DNA of 64,000 bases, taken from Bacteroidia bacterium. Its GTDB lineage: Bacteria > Bacteroidota > Bacteroidia > B-17B0 > Aurantibacillaceae. The notes under the pieces are model-generated. The model did not search any database. It was not told the DNA's origin and worked only from the letters and a program-made list of their open reading frames with translations. Of the stretch, positions 51,136-59,541 are shown one piece after another; within the stretch, counting starts at the first letter, position 1, and each line of letters starts with the position of its first letter. A program made the position numbers and the translations under genes. Location: NCBI GenBank assembly GCA_016787445.1, contig JAEUTQ010000056.1:1-64000 (forward strand). The letters are read 5' to 3'.

Positions 51136-51672
51136 TTAACTTTTTATCTGATTCTTTAAAATGTCAAAAAATTGGCTGAGGTTCTGACTTCCAATACGAT
51201 AAGTAAAGCCGGCATTATCCCTCATTTCAATAAAATCATGGCCGCTTGTGTAAAACCTGATAACCCCTTTTGAGTGTAAGTTGTAAACGGCACGTCGGAA
51301 TATATTGCGCTTGTATCGTCCTTTACGGATATGAGTAATTGTACTGAAATCAATTTTTACTTTACGTGCCGTCCAAAATCCATCAATTATCATATAACCA
51401 TTATATACCCGTGTATGTGTGTGTAATACATAAGTTAATCCCGCTGAAATGATCAAAATAATTAATCCTAATAAAAAGAAAATCTCCCCCGAATTTGGTA
51501 TGTTTTGTATAGGATAAGAACCAATGTAAAACACAGCCACCTTAACCGGTTTAGGATTCTCGCTCCAATAGTAACCTAAAAAGCAAAACAAAGCCAATAT
51601 CATCCGCCAGATAATACTAAGGCGATTATGCCCCATGTACTGTTTTTCTTCAAATAGAATTTCGTTACTCAC
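51136..51672 (-). CDS. Membrane protein of unknown function with PH-like C-terminal part
   Basis: A 178-residue protein with two hydrophobic segments (about 20-40 and 62-84). A C-terminal basic beta-rich part (VYNGYMIIDGFWTARKVKIDFSTITHIRKGRYK...YRIGSQN) resembles bacterial PH domains. The start overlaps the stop of tilS by four bases (ATGA), so it is translationally coupled to tRNA-lysidine synthase; I know of no reason for the link. Function unknown. Confidence 0.75.
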   Translation of the reverse strand: MSNEILFEEKQYMGHNRLSIIWRMILALFCFLGYYWSENPKPVKVAVFYIGSYPIQNIPNSGEIFFLLGLIILIISAGLTYVLHTHTRVYNGYMIIDGFWTARKVKIDFSTITHIRKGRYKRNIFRRAVYNLHSKGVIRFYTSGHDFIEMRDNAGFTYRIGSQNLSQFFDILKNQIKS

Positions 51673-52997
51673 GGCTTTAGTAAACTTAATTTTAAAACTT
51701 TTTTAGTGACCGCTGTTATTTTGTATCTATCATCTATGCGCTTTCCGATAACCCAAACAATATCTTCATTAGAATTGCAAAGCACAAAGGTGTTTTCTTT
51801 TTCAAAAACGGAAATTTTATTGCTGATGAAAAAATCACTCAATTTTTTAAATCCTTTCATTCCTAATGGCATGAACTTATCGCCATGCTTCCATTTTCTA
51901 ATGGTTAATGGGAATTTTAATTTATCGTAATCAAGTAAAGCAATTTTTTCGTCACCCGTGATTATAAATTTTTCTGATGTTTCAGTTTTAAGTTTCGGTG
52001 AAGCTTTTGCAAAATCACTTAGTTTTTGAATAACAAACTCGTTTTCGTCTGATATTTCTGTTTGTGGTTTTACAATGATTCTGTTACGGTCTATCAGCAA
52101 TGAGTGAGTAGCTGAATTAAAAATTTTCCCCGAATTATTTTCTTTTAAACCTTTAAATAATTGTTCGGTTTGCGATGAATTAAAACCTAACGGACTCAAC
52201 CATTCATGTAACAATAAAGCACCGGATAATTCTATCTTTAGCTTAGGAATATCAATGTAAAATACATCCTTGTCATTGGCTGTAATCAGTTTCGTTTTTT
52301 CAGAAATGTAATTATCAATAATTATACTTGCTTCTTTAAATAAAGCAATATTATTATTAAAAGTGGATTCGATAGACGGATTTAGTTTTTTCAAAGCCGG
52401 AATCACTTTATGACGAAGTAAATTACGCGCATACTTTACTTCATCGTTACTGCTGTCATGTCTGAAATTAATTTTTTTAGTCTCAGCAAATTTCAAAATC
52501 TCATGCTTAGAGGCAAATAAAAGTGGTCTCACTAAATGGTCTTGCTTTTCAGGAATTCCTTGCAGGCCTTTTAATCCTGTACCGCGTGTTAAATTAATGA
52601 GCAGGGTTTCTACATTATCATTGGCATGATGGGCAGTTAAAATAAAATCAAAATGATGTTGGTGCCGCATTTCTTTGAACCAGTGGTAACGCAATTCGCG
52701 GGCTGCCATTTGAGCCGACAGTTTTTTTATTTTCACATACGATTTAGTATCGAATTGTTTAATGTGAATTTTCACGCCCATTTTTTTTGCAAAGGCCATG
52801 CAAAATTTCTCATCAGCCTCCGATTCTTTCCCTCTCAGATTAAAGTTGCAGTGCGCTAATTCAAATTTGTAACCATTTTCTTTCAGGAGATGTGTTAACA
52901 CAACCGAATCAACCCCACCACTAAAAGCAACCAGCAGTTTATCTTTTTTTGAAAATAAGGAAGCACTTTCAACTCTATTTTTAAAATCAGTGAGCAT
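51669..52997 (-). CDS. tilS: tRNA(Ile)-lysidine synthase
   Basis: Modifies C34 of the CAT-anticodon tRNA-Ile to lysidine, so that it reads AUA. The PP-loop SGGVDSVVL lies at about residue 26, and further N-type ATPase motifs follow (FELAHCNFNLRG, FDFILTAHHANDNVETLLINL). The C-terminal domain ends with LTIRKWKHGDKFMPLGMKGFKKLSDFF, the TilS C-terminal signature. Length 442 residues is typical. The 178-residue membrane protein gene follows with a 4-nt overlap. Confidence 0.94.
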   Translation of the reverse strand: MLTDFKNRVESASLFSKKDKLLVAFSGGVDSVVLTHLLKENGYKFELAHCNFNLRGKESEADEKFCMAFAKKMGVKIHIKQFDTKSYVKIKKLSAQMAARELRYHWFKEMRHQHHFDFILTAHHANDNVETLLINLTRGTGLKGLQGIPEKQDHLVRPLLFASKHEILKFAETKKINFRHDSSNDEVKYARNLLRHKVIPALKKLNPSIESTFNNNIALFKEASIIIDNYISEKTKLITANDKDVFYIDIPKLKIELSGALLLHEWLSPLGFNSSQTEQLFKGLKENNSGKIFNSATHSLLIDRNRIIVKPQTEISDENEFVIQKLSDFAKASPKLKTETSEKFIITGDEKIALLDYDKLKFPLTIRKWKHGDKFMPLGMKGFKKLSDFFISNKISVFEKENTFVLCNSNEDIVWVIGKRIDDRYKITAVTKKVLKLSLLKP

Positions 52998-53097
52998 TAA
53001 ACAAATATACTAAAAAGCAAAGTCATTCACTTTCAATTGTGGTGGAAACAAATTGCTTATTTTTTTGTTTTTCTTTAGTAAAATCAAAGCTTTTATG

Positions 53098-53105
53098 TAA
53101 ACTTG
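53098..53105 (+). promoter_or_regulatory. -7 promoter element of kmo
   Basis: TAAACTTG (one mismatch to TAnnTTTG) with flanking TG and C matches the box at 49488-49495. It lies 15 nt before the ATG at 53121 and rules out the start at 53103. Confidence 0.45.
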
Positions 53106-53120
53106 CTTATTCTAAAACCT

Positions 53121-54464
53121 ATGAATAAAAACGTAAACATCATTGGAGCCGGCCTTGTGGGCTCGTTATTATCTATTTATCTCGCAAAAAAAGGATATAA
53201 GGTTAATATTTATGAGCGCCGACCGGATATGCGTAAAACAAAAATGTCAGCCGGAAAATCCATAAACCTGGCCTTAAGCGATAGAGGCTGGCGCGGATTG
53301 GAAGGCGTTGGTATTGCTGATGATGTGCGTAAAATCGCGATACCCATGTATGGACGATTTATTCATAATCGCGACGGATCAACGGCCTTTCAGCCTTATG
53401 GCAAGAAGGAACAAGCCATCTATTCTGTTTCTCGTGCAGAGATAAATATGAAGTTGATGGATTTAGCCGAGCGTGAAGCGGGAGTGAAAATTCATTTTAA
53501 CGAGCGTTGTACAGCAGTTGACAGAGTGAAGATGGAAGCCTCTTTTGTAAACGAAGAAAATAAAAGCACAACTGTTTCAAGCAGCGATTTGATTTTTGGA
53601 GCGGATGGAGCCTTCGCGGCTTCGCGTTTAAACATGCAGCTCAACAACGATCGTTTTGAGTACAATCAACATTATATTTCTGCGGGCTATAAAGAATTGA
53701 TTATTCCTCCGGGAGAGGGCGGTTCTTTCTTAATGGAGAAAAACGCCTTACACATTTGGCCGCGCGGAAGTTTTATGATGATTGCCTTACCAAATCCGGA
53801 TGGTAATTTTACGTGTACGCTTTTTTTACCGTTTGAGGGCGAAAAATCATTTGAGAAATTAAAAACACGCGAGGATGTAACAAAGTTTTTCAATGAAGAA
53901 TTTCCTGACGCTGTTCCCTTAATGCCAACTTTACTGGATGATTTTTTCAATAATCCAACTTCATCACTTGTTACTGTTAAGTGCTTTCCTTGGGTTTTTG
54001 ATAATAAGGTAGCTTTAATTGGAGATGCGGCACATGCCATTGTTCCTTTCTTCGGACAAGGCATGAATTGTGGTTTTGAAGATTGTGTGGTGTTAAATGA
54101 ATTAATTACTAAACACAACGAAGACTGGAATAAAATTTTACCGGAGTACCAATCATTACGTAAACCTGACGGTGATGCTATTGCTGATTTAGCGATTGCG
54201 AACTTTATTGAGATGCGTGATAAAACCGCCGACCCGAAATTCTTATTGCAGAAAAAAATTGAAGCACGTTTCAATGAGAAATATCCTGATAAATGGATTC
54301 CGCTTTACAGCATGGTGACGTATAGTCCGCACATACGTTATAGCACAGCATTAAAAGAAGGTGCGCGACAAGAAGCCATCATGCAAAAGATAATGGCAAT
54401 GCCGGATATTGAGAAAAAGTGGGATAGTGAAGAAGTAGAGAAGGAGATTCTGAAACATATTTAA
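53121..54464 (+). CDS. kmo: Kynurenine 3-monooxygenase
   Basis: FAD-dependent hydroxylation of kynurenine to 3-hydroxykynurenine in tryptophan breakdown, which can feed NAD synthesis through quinolinate. The 447-residue protein opens with the FAD-binding VNIIGAGLVGSLLS. INLALSDRGWRGLEGVG, the DG motif (FGADGAFAASR) and VALIGDAAHAIVPFFGQGMN with GD near the C-terminal half are typical of the family. The ATG at 53121 is preferred as the start. Other kynurenine-pathway genes are not in this window. A hydrophobic C-terminal membrane anchor, seen in eukaryotic KMO, is absent. Confidence 0.93.
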   Translation: MNKNVNIIGAGLVGSLLSIYLAKKGYKVNIYERRPDMRKTKMSAGKSINLALSDRGWRGLEGVGIADDVRKIAIPMYGRFIHNRDGSTAFQPYGKKEQAIYSVSRAEINMKLMDLAEREAGVKIHFNERCTAVDRVKMEASFVNEENKSTTVSSSDLIFGADGAFAASRLNMQLNNDRFEYNQHYISAGYKELIIPPGEGGSFLMEKNALHIWPRGSFMMIALPNPDGNFTCTLFLPFEGEKSFEKLKTREDVTKFFNEEFPDAVPLMPTLLDDFFNNPTSSLVTVKCFPWVFDNKVALIGDAAHAIVPFFGQGMNCGFEDCVVLNELITKHNEDWNKILPEYQSLRKPDGDAIADLAIANFIEMRDKTADPKFLLQKKIEARFNEKYPDKWIPLYSMVTYSPHIRYSTALKEGARQEAIMQKIMAMPDIEKKWDSEEVEKEILKHI

Positions 54465-54483
54465 TTGCCGGATTTTTCTTATA

Positions 54484-54513
54484 TTTACTATAATAAACTT
54501 TTACTATAGTAAA
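54484..54513. promoter_or_regulatory. Tandem 14-bp palindromes, candidate operator
   Basis: TTTACTATAATAAA (54484-54497) and the perfect palindrome TTTACTATAGTAAA (54500-54513) are two bases apart and differ at one base. They lie just before the ATG at 54520 and overlap the likely -7 box TATATTTA (54480-54487), as a repressor site would. Confidence 0.6.
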
Positions 54514-54519
54514 TTAAGT

Positions 54520-56115
54520 ATGAGGAAAATTTACATTCTTATTTTAAGTCTTTTTAGTTTGGTTTCTTACGCTCAGAATTGGAACGTATTTAACACCGCA
54601 TTTCGTTATAATTATTCATTCAATAATTCGCCGGTAATAAGCAATGTATTATTTGCGGCTTCTTCATCCGCATCAGCTGGAGATACGCTTTTTAGTTTAA
54701 ACCTCATTGGTACGCCATGTATTAAGGGGTGTCCAACTTTAACTGCAACGGTTTTTGCTTCTACATCTACTACTTTAGTGATACCAAAAAGCAGAATGAT
54801 TGTGCCAAATCAGCCACAGTTTCTACAGAAAAAAATAAAAACCTATAGTAATGGTATGGTTTTTTTGTACGACACGGCCAAGTTTGTTTTAAATACGAAA
54901 TGTAATCTCGGACAAACTTGGTTGTTCGATTCTGTTAATTCAGTAAATGTAACCTGCGCAGCAATTGGTACAAAAACAATTTTTGCCATTGCCGATTCTG
55001 TTAAAACATTAGTGCTCGCTACCGGTGATACAATTACACTTTCCAAAAAATTTGGCATCATACAATTTCCTTTAACCTATGGGCAAAATAAGTATTATCG
55101 TTTGGTAGGAATTGAAAAGAAAAGCGCCAATGAAATAAATGCCCTTTACGGACAAAAAGTTCCAAACTTCTGGGATTTTTACAACTTTAATAATGGCGAT
55201 GAGTTTTATTCCACCTTAACTACCTGCGACAAAATGAGCAGTTCGCCCTGGACGCCGTTAACGTTTACACTCAAGAACGAAAAAAGTAAAATTCTTAATA
55301 AACAGATAGGAAGTAATTCAATTACCTACACCATACAGTCGTCCTATCAATATATTTATCTGGCTAATCAGGGAAGTTGCGGCGCCTTACCAGGTGCAGT
55401 TACCAATACAACAAGTATAGTCACGTATTCCAACACCAATAATTTATTCGAAAACTATTTATATCCGGGTGCAATTTTTGATGTGTTTAATCCGAATGCC
55501 AATCCTGTAACAAATACGTTTAATACTTTTAATGTGTGTTCATTTATTAACGACACTAAATCAAAATTTACGAAGCGCGCTGGTTTTTACTGTTCACAAA
55601 ACAATCCGGCTTTAAACGATACAGTGGTGGCGTTTAAATACGTGCCCACTTATAGTGTAATGGTTCCGTCTGCATATTACAACTCAACATTTGGATTTTC
55701 TCCATATGAGCAGAATCAAAAAATATTTACAGCAGGTTTAGGAACCGTGAAAGATGAGTATGTAATATTTGAGCATTCAAAGCAATATTGTTTAATAAGC
55801 GCAGTGTTGGGTACAGATACTGTTTTAGGTCCGATGCCCGGTTGGAATTTAGGAGTAGGCTTAAACGAATACAATGAGGTAATCCCTATGAAATCACTTT
55901 ACCCAAATCCTGCTAATGACTATATTATGATTGATTCTTCTCAATCCGGAACAATTGAAGTTTACGACGCTTTAGGTGTGAAATTACCGGTTGATGGTGC
56001 TTCGATAAAAAATGGTAAAATTATAACCAATAATTGGAAAGAAGGCGTTTATTTTATCAGGCAAATTTCTGATGCAGGAATAAAAACAGAAAAAGTGGTG
56101 ATACAGCACTACTAA
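54520..56115 (+). CDS. T9SS-exported protein of unknown function
   Basis: A 531-residue secreted protein. The signal peptide is MRKIYILILSLFSLVSYAQ. The body has several Cys pairs (CIKGC, TTCDK, GSCGALP) and no domain I can name. Residues about 455-531 form a T9SS type A sorting domain (LYPNPANDYIMID...WKEGVYFIRQI). The gene has its own regulatory region, with two tandem palindromes overlapping the promoter, so it is likely a switched, not constitutive, surface protein. No obvious link to kmo upstream. Confidence 0.85.
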   Translation: MRKIYILILSLFSLVSYAQNWNVFNTAFRYNYSFNNSPVISNVLFAASSSASAGDTLFSLNLIGTPCIKGCPTLTATVFASTSTTLVIPKSRMIVPNQPQFLQKKIKTYSNGMVFLYDTAKFVLNTKCNLGQTWLFDSVNSVNVTCAAIGTKTIFAIADSVKTLVLATGDTITLSKKFGIIQFPLTYGQNKYYRLVGIEKKSANEINALYGQKVPNFWDFYNFNNGDEFYSTLTTCDKMSSSPWTPLTFTLKNEKSKILNKQIGSNSITYTIQSSYQYIYLANQGSCGALPGAVTNTTSIVTYSNTNNLFENYLYPGAIFDVFNPNANPVTNTFNTFNVCSFINDTKSKFTKRAGFYCSQNNPALNDTVVAFKYVPTYSVMVPSAYYNSTFGFSPYEQNQKIFTAGLGTVKDEYVIFEHSKQYCLISAVLGTDTVLGPMPGWNLGVGLNEYNEVIPMKSLYPNPANDYIMIDSSQSGTIEVYDALGVKLPVDGASIKNGKIITNNWKEGVYFIRQISDAGIKTEKVVIQHY

Positions 56116-56128
56116 ATTTATTCTTTAT

Positions 56129-57064
56129 TTATTCTGCCAGCCATTTCTCAACTTCGTTCTGGTCAAGTTCCATGTAGTTCACCCAGTGTTCAACGGTAGA
56201 ATTATTGATAAGATAAATGGCCGGCATATTAGTGCCTGCTAAAAATATAAAGGGCTTGGCACCAAGCATACAATACGGAATGTTTTGGGTTTTGGTGTCT
56301 TCATAAAACTCTTTCAATTTCTCTTTATCACCATTTAAAACGAAGTAAATACTTATCTGCGGATTTTTTTCCGTCATAATGCGCATTTTTTTAGCGGCAA
56401 TACGACAATGCGGACATTTAAGACTCATGAAAGCCAATACATGTTTTCCATGAGATAAACTTTTAGGTGGCGTATTTACTTTGGCGTTATTGTAAAGTGT
56501 ATCGAGTGGTAGTGCAAAATTGTCTTCCGGTTTGTTTAAGTAAGATTCTGAATAGTCCAAACTCACATAATTTAAAATATGAGGCATGGCAAGTGAAGTA
56601 AGCAAGAAAGAAACGCTTAGCCATTTGCTTAATTTTCCAAATGAAAATCCTTCATGAAACTTATAAATCAATCCGCAAACACCAAGCATCACTACGTTTT
56701 TTATGATGGCTTGTAAAGGTGTCATTGCAAGTGCGTTTCCAAAGCAGCCGCAATTACCATTGTTGCCTTCCTTAACAATCATGACGGTCAAATACACAGT
56801 AAAGAAAATTAAAACCGCTGAGGTAATTTTAATGGTGAATTTGCGGAGATAAAGATTGAAAAACAGCATGAGTCCTATGAAAAATTCTAAACCAATCATG
56901 AAACGTGCAATGAATGGAGCAAATACCCATCCACCGATGCCTAAATCAACAAAAGTATATTCGAAAGGCTCAATAGGAAACAGTTTGGTATAGCCTGAAT
57001 AAATGAAAAGTAGTCCTAATAGACTACTCAAGGTTATCCAAACTATTTTTAATATTTTCTCTTT
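56129..57064 (-). CDS. MauE/DoxX-like membrane protein fused to a thioredoxin-like domain
   Basis: A 311-residue inner-membrane protein starting at ATG 57064; an earlier in-frame codon would include the terminator of the upstream gene. Four or so hydrophobic segments fill residues about 8-165. The loop motif GNCGCFGN before the third segment is the hallmark of MauE-type proteins, which support disulfide formation in exported partners. Residues about 175-311 are a thioredoxin-like domain with C217-P-H-C220 (SLKCPHCRIAAKKM) and a cis-Pro-like segment (NMPAIYLI). A periplasmic disulfide role is inferred. Confidence 0.88.
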   Translation of the reverse strand, partial: KEKILKIVWITLSSLLGLLFIYSGYTKLFPIEPFEYTFVDLGIGGWVFAPFIARFMIGLEFFIGLMLFFNLYLRKFTIKITSAVLIFFTVYLTVMIVKEGNNGNCGCFGNALAMTPLQAIIKNVVMLGVCGLIYKFHEGFSFGKLSKWLSVSFLLTSLAMPHILNYVSLDYSESYLNKPEDNFALPLDTLYNNAKVNTPPKSLSHGKHVLAFMSLKCPHCRIAAKKMRIMTEKNPQISIYFVLNGDKEKLKEFYEDTKTQNIPYCMLGAKPFIFLAGTNMPAIYLINNSTVEHWVNYMELDQNEVEKWLAE

Positions 57065-57079
57065 CATTGAGTCAAAAAA

Positions 57080-57103
57080 AAAGGCCACCCAAAGGTAGCC
57101 TTT
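57080..57103 (-). terminator. Terminator of the small Cys-rich lipoprotein gene
   Basis: AAAGGC and GCCTTT with an inner ACC/GGT pair around CAAA, then a run of nine U on the minus strand. It sits before the MauE-like gene start. Confidence 0.85.
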
Positions 57104-57122
57104 AATTAGATTAGATTAAAAA

Positions 57123-57362
57123 TTAATCTAAAGTACATTCTGATTTTGTACCAGTTGAAGTAGTTCCACCAGCTTCAGTTACTGTTTGCTCACCAATACA
57201 CATTTGTGCAGCATGATCTTTCTTCACTTTGTACATAGTAGTCTTAGTAGTATAAGATGTACCAGAAGAAGGAGTGTGAGTACAAGTACAAGTTCTGTCT
57301 TTTTTGCAAGATGCAAAGCTAATAGCTAATGCAGCAACAGCTAAAATTGTAATTTTTTTCAT
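57123..57362 (-). CDS. Small Cys-rich lipoprotein
   Basis: A 79-residue protein: signal MKKITILAVAALAISFASC with the lipobox Cys at residue 19, then KKDRTCTCTHTPSSG and two further Cys (QMCIGE and SECTLD). Thr and Ser are abundant. The CTC pair plus two later cysteines could form two disulfides, which fits its place next to the MauE-thioredoxin gene on the same strand. The family is common in Bacteroidota but unnamed. It has its own terminator. Confidence 0.78.
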   Translation of the reverse strand: MKKITILAVAALAISFASCKKDRTCTCTHTPSSGTSYTTKTTMYKVKKDHAAQMCIGEQTVTEAGGTTSTGTKSECTLD

Positions 57363-57592
57363 AATTGGGTTTTTTAAATTTTGACCAAAAATAAAGAATT
57401 ATTTGGAATCTCAAACTACGTATTTTAGGGTATTTTTTTACTGTTTATAATTTGTCTAAATAAGGTTTGTTTTTAACCTTTCTTTAACCTAAGCCAAACA
57501 ACGTTAATCCCCTCTGTGGGTTAACATCTTTTAACAGGCCCTTTACCCTCGTAAACCCGCGTCATTGCTAATTTTGAACACATTTTTTACTT

Positions 57593-58582
57593 ATGGTAGA
57601 TATCAGAGAAATTAACGAAAGAATTCAGCGCGAAAGTGCTTTTGTCGACCTCCTTACGGTTGAAATGGATAAGGTCATTGTGGGTCAGAAACACATGGTG
57701 GAACGACTGCTAATTGGTTTACTAAGTAATGGCCACATCCTGTTGGAGGGGGTGCCGGGTCTAGCAAAAACTTTAGCAATCAATACACTTGCCAAATGTG
57801 TAAAGGCCGATTTCAGCCGCATTCAGTTTACACCTGATTTGCTTCCTGCCGATTTAATCGGTACAATGATTTACAATCAAAAGCAAGAACAATTCTCCAT
57901 TCGTAAGGGTCCGATTTTTGCCAATTTCGTTTTGGCGGATGAGATTAACCGTGCCCCGGCAAAAGTACAATCTGCTTTGTTGGAAGCAATGCAAGAGAAA
58001 CAGGTAACTATCGGTGATCAAACATTTCCTTTACCAAATCCTTTCTTAGTACTTGCTACTCAAAATCCGGTAGAGCAAGAAGGAACTTATCCATTACCTG
58101 AAGCGCAAATGGATCGTTTCATGTTAAAAGTAGTGATAGGCTATCCAACCAAGGAAGATGAAAGAAAAATCATCGCTTCTAACATTTCTCCGCAAGGAAT
58201 GCCAAAACCGAACGCAGTTTTAAATCCTGAAGATATTTTGAAGGCACGTGCTGCTGTAAAAGATGTTTACATGGATGAAAAAATTGAACGCTACATTGTA
58301 GATATTGTTTTTGCAACACGTTTCCCTAAAGAATATAAATTAGATAAGTTTGACGGACTTATTTCTTACGGTGGTTCACCTCGTGCAAGTATAAATCTTG
58401 CATTGGCTGCTAAAGCATACGCTTTTATTAAACGTCGCGGTTATGTAATTCCTGAAGATGTGCGCGCTATTTGTACGGACGTGATGCGTCATCGTATCGG
58501 ATTAACTTACGAAGCGGAAGCAGAAAATATTACTACCGAAAATATCATTACCGAAATTTTAAATACTGTTGAAGTACCCTAG
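57593..58582 (+). CDS. MoxR family AAA+ ATPase of the Bat operon
   Basis: A 329-residue AAA+ ATPase, probably a chaperone that acts with the VWA-domain proteins of the operon. Walker A GVPGLAKT lies at about residues 50-57, Walker B LADEINRAPAK at about 112-122, sensor 1 ATQNPVEQEGTYPLPEAQMDRF and sensor 2 in GGSPRASINLA. It is typical in length for the family. First gene of the row moxR, DUF58, BatD-like, batA, batBC, batD; a palindromic repeat separates it from the second. Confidence 0.95.
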   Translation: MVDIREINERIQRESAFVDLLTVEMDKVIVGQKHMVERLLIGLLSNGHILLEGVPGLAKTLAINTLAKCVKADFSRIQFTPDLLPADLIGTMIYNQKQEQFSIRKGPIFANFVLADEINRAPAKVQSALLEAMQEKQVTIGDQTFPLPNPFLVLATQNPVEQEGTYPLPEAQMDRFMLKVVIGYPTKEDERKIIASNISPQGMPKPNAVLNPEDILKARAAVKDVYMDEKIERYIVDIVFATRFPKEYKLDKFDGLISYGGSPRASINLALAAKAYAFIKRRGYVIPEDVRAICTDVMRHRIGLTYEAEAENITTENIITEILNTVEVP

Positions 58583-58664
58583 TAGTTGGTAGTTCGGAGT
58601 TGGTAGTTCGTAGAATTTAAGTACGAATGCCATCTACGAACTACGAGCTAACATCTACCAACTA
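58583..58664. repeat. Imperfect 31-bp inverted repeat (hairpin element) inside the Bat operon
   Basis: The arms TAGTTGGTAG...TAGTTCGTAG and CTACGAACTA...CTACCAACTA are inverted copies with about seven mismatches and a 20-nt spacer. The arm motifs are repeated inside each arm (AGTTGGTAGTTCG). It ends two bases before the DUF58 start. Confidence 0.8.
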
Positions 58665-58666
58665 AC

Positions 58667-59533
58667 ATGGAAACAGCCGAGCTGCTAAAAAAAGTATGCA
58701 AAATCGAAATCAAAACCCGCGGGTTAAGTCGCCAGATTTTTTCCGGTGAATACCATAGCGCGTTTAAAGGTAGAGGTATGGCGTTTTCTGAAGTTCGGGA
58801 ATATACTCCCGGTGATGATGTTCGAACCATCGACTGGAATGTGACGGCTCGTTTCAATACGCCTTATGTGAAAGTCTTTGAAGAAGAACGTGAACTCAGC
58901 GTAGTATTATTGGTTGATGTGAGTGCCAGCGGATTTTTCGGAACACAAAAACAATACAAAAAGGATTTGATTACCGAATTGTGTGCAGTGGTTGCATTTT
59001 CGGCTTCTACCAACAATGATAAAATAGGAGTTATTTTCTTTTCCGATAAAATCGAAAAGTTTATTCCGCCTAAAAAGGGAAAATCGCACGTGCTTCGTAT
59101 CATTCGTGAGCTGATTGACTTTAAAGCAGAAAGCAAGGGAACAAATGTTGAGTTGGCACTGAAATATTTAACGAATGTGATTAAGAAACGCAGCACCGTG
59201 TTTTTGATTTCAGATTTTTATTCAACGGCTAATTATTCTGACGCACTTAAAATCGCAAACAAAAAACATGATGTAATTGCTTTAAAAGTGAATGACAAAG
59301 CCGAAATGGAAATTCCGAAGGTAGGCTTGATTAAGCTGAAAGATAATGAAAGCGGGAAGACAATGTGGGTAGATACTAGCAGCGCTTCTTTTCAAAAACA
59401 ATTTAAATTAAATCTTTTGAAACGTGAGGATGCCGTTAAGGAAAATTTTAATCGCAGTGGTGTAGACTATTGCGATATATATACACACGAAGGGTATATA
59501 AAACCATTAATGAATTTATTTAAGAGACGATAA
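58667..59533 (+). CDS. DUF58 family protein of the Bat operon
   Basis: A 288-residue soluble protein. The DUF58 signature is near the N-terminus (GRGMAFSEVREYTPGDDVRTIDWNVTARFNTPYVK). The following VVLLVDVSASGFF is a MIDAS-like D.S.S strand, and STVFLISDFYS comes later in a VWA-like fold. DUF58 proteins sit beside MoxR in most genomes and are thought to be its partners. The gene follows moxR by 84 nt, nearly all taken by the hairpin element. Confidence 0.93.
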   Translation: METAELLKKVCKIEIKTRGLSRQIFSGEYHSAFKGRGMAFSEVREYTPGDDVRTIDWNVTARFNTPYVKVFEEERELSVVLLVDVSASGFFGTQKQYKKDLITELCAVVAFSASTNNDKIGVIFFSDKIEKFIPPKKGKSHVLRIIRELIDFKAESKGTNVELALKYLTNVIKKRSTVFLISDFYSTANYSDALKIANKKHDVIALKVNDKAEMEIPKVGLIKLKDNESGKTMWVDTSSASFQKQFKLNLLKREDAVKENFNRSGVDYCDIYTHEGYIKPLMNLFKRR

Positions 59534-59541
59534 GAGTTTGA

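Noticed and set aside
53121..54464. A link between kmo (NAD precursor pathway) and the TNT NADase toxin
   Set aside because: They are 45 kb apart on different strands, and kmo is a common gene in the phylum.
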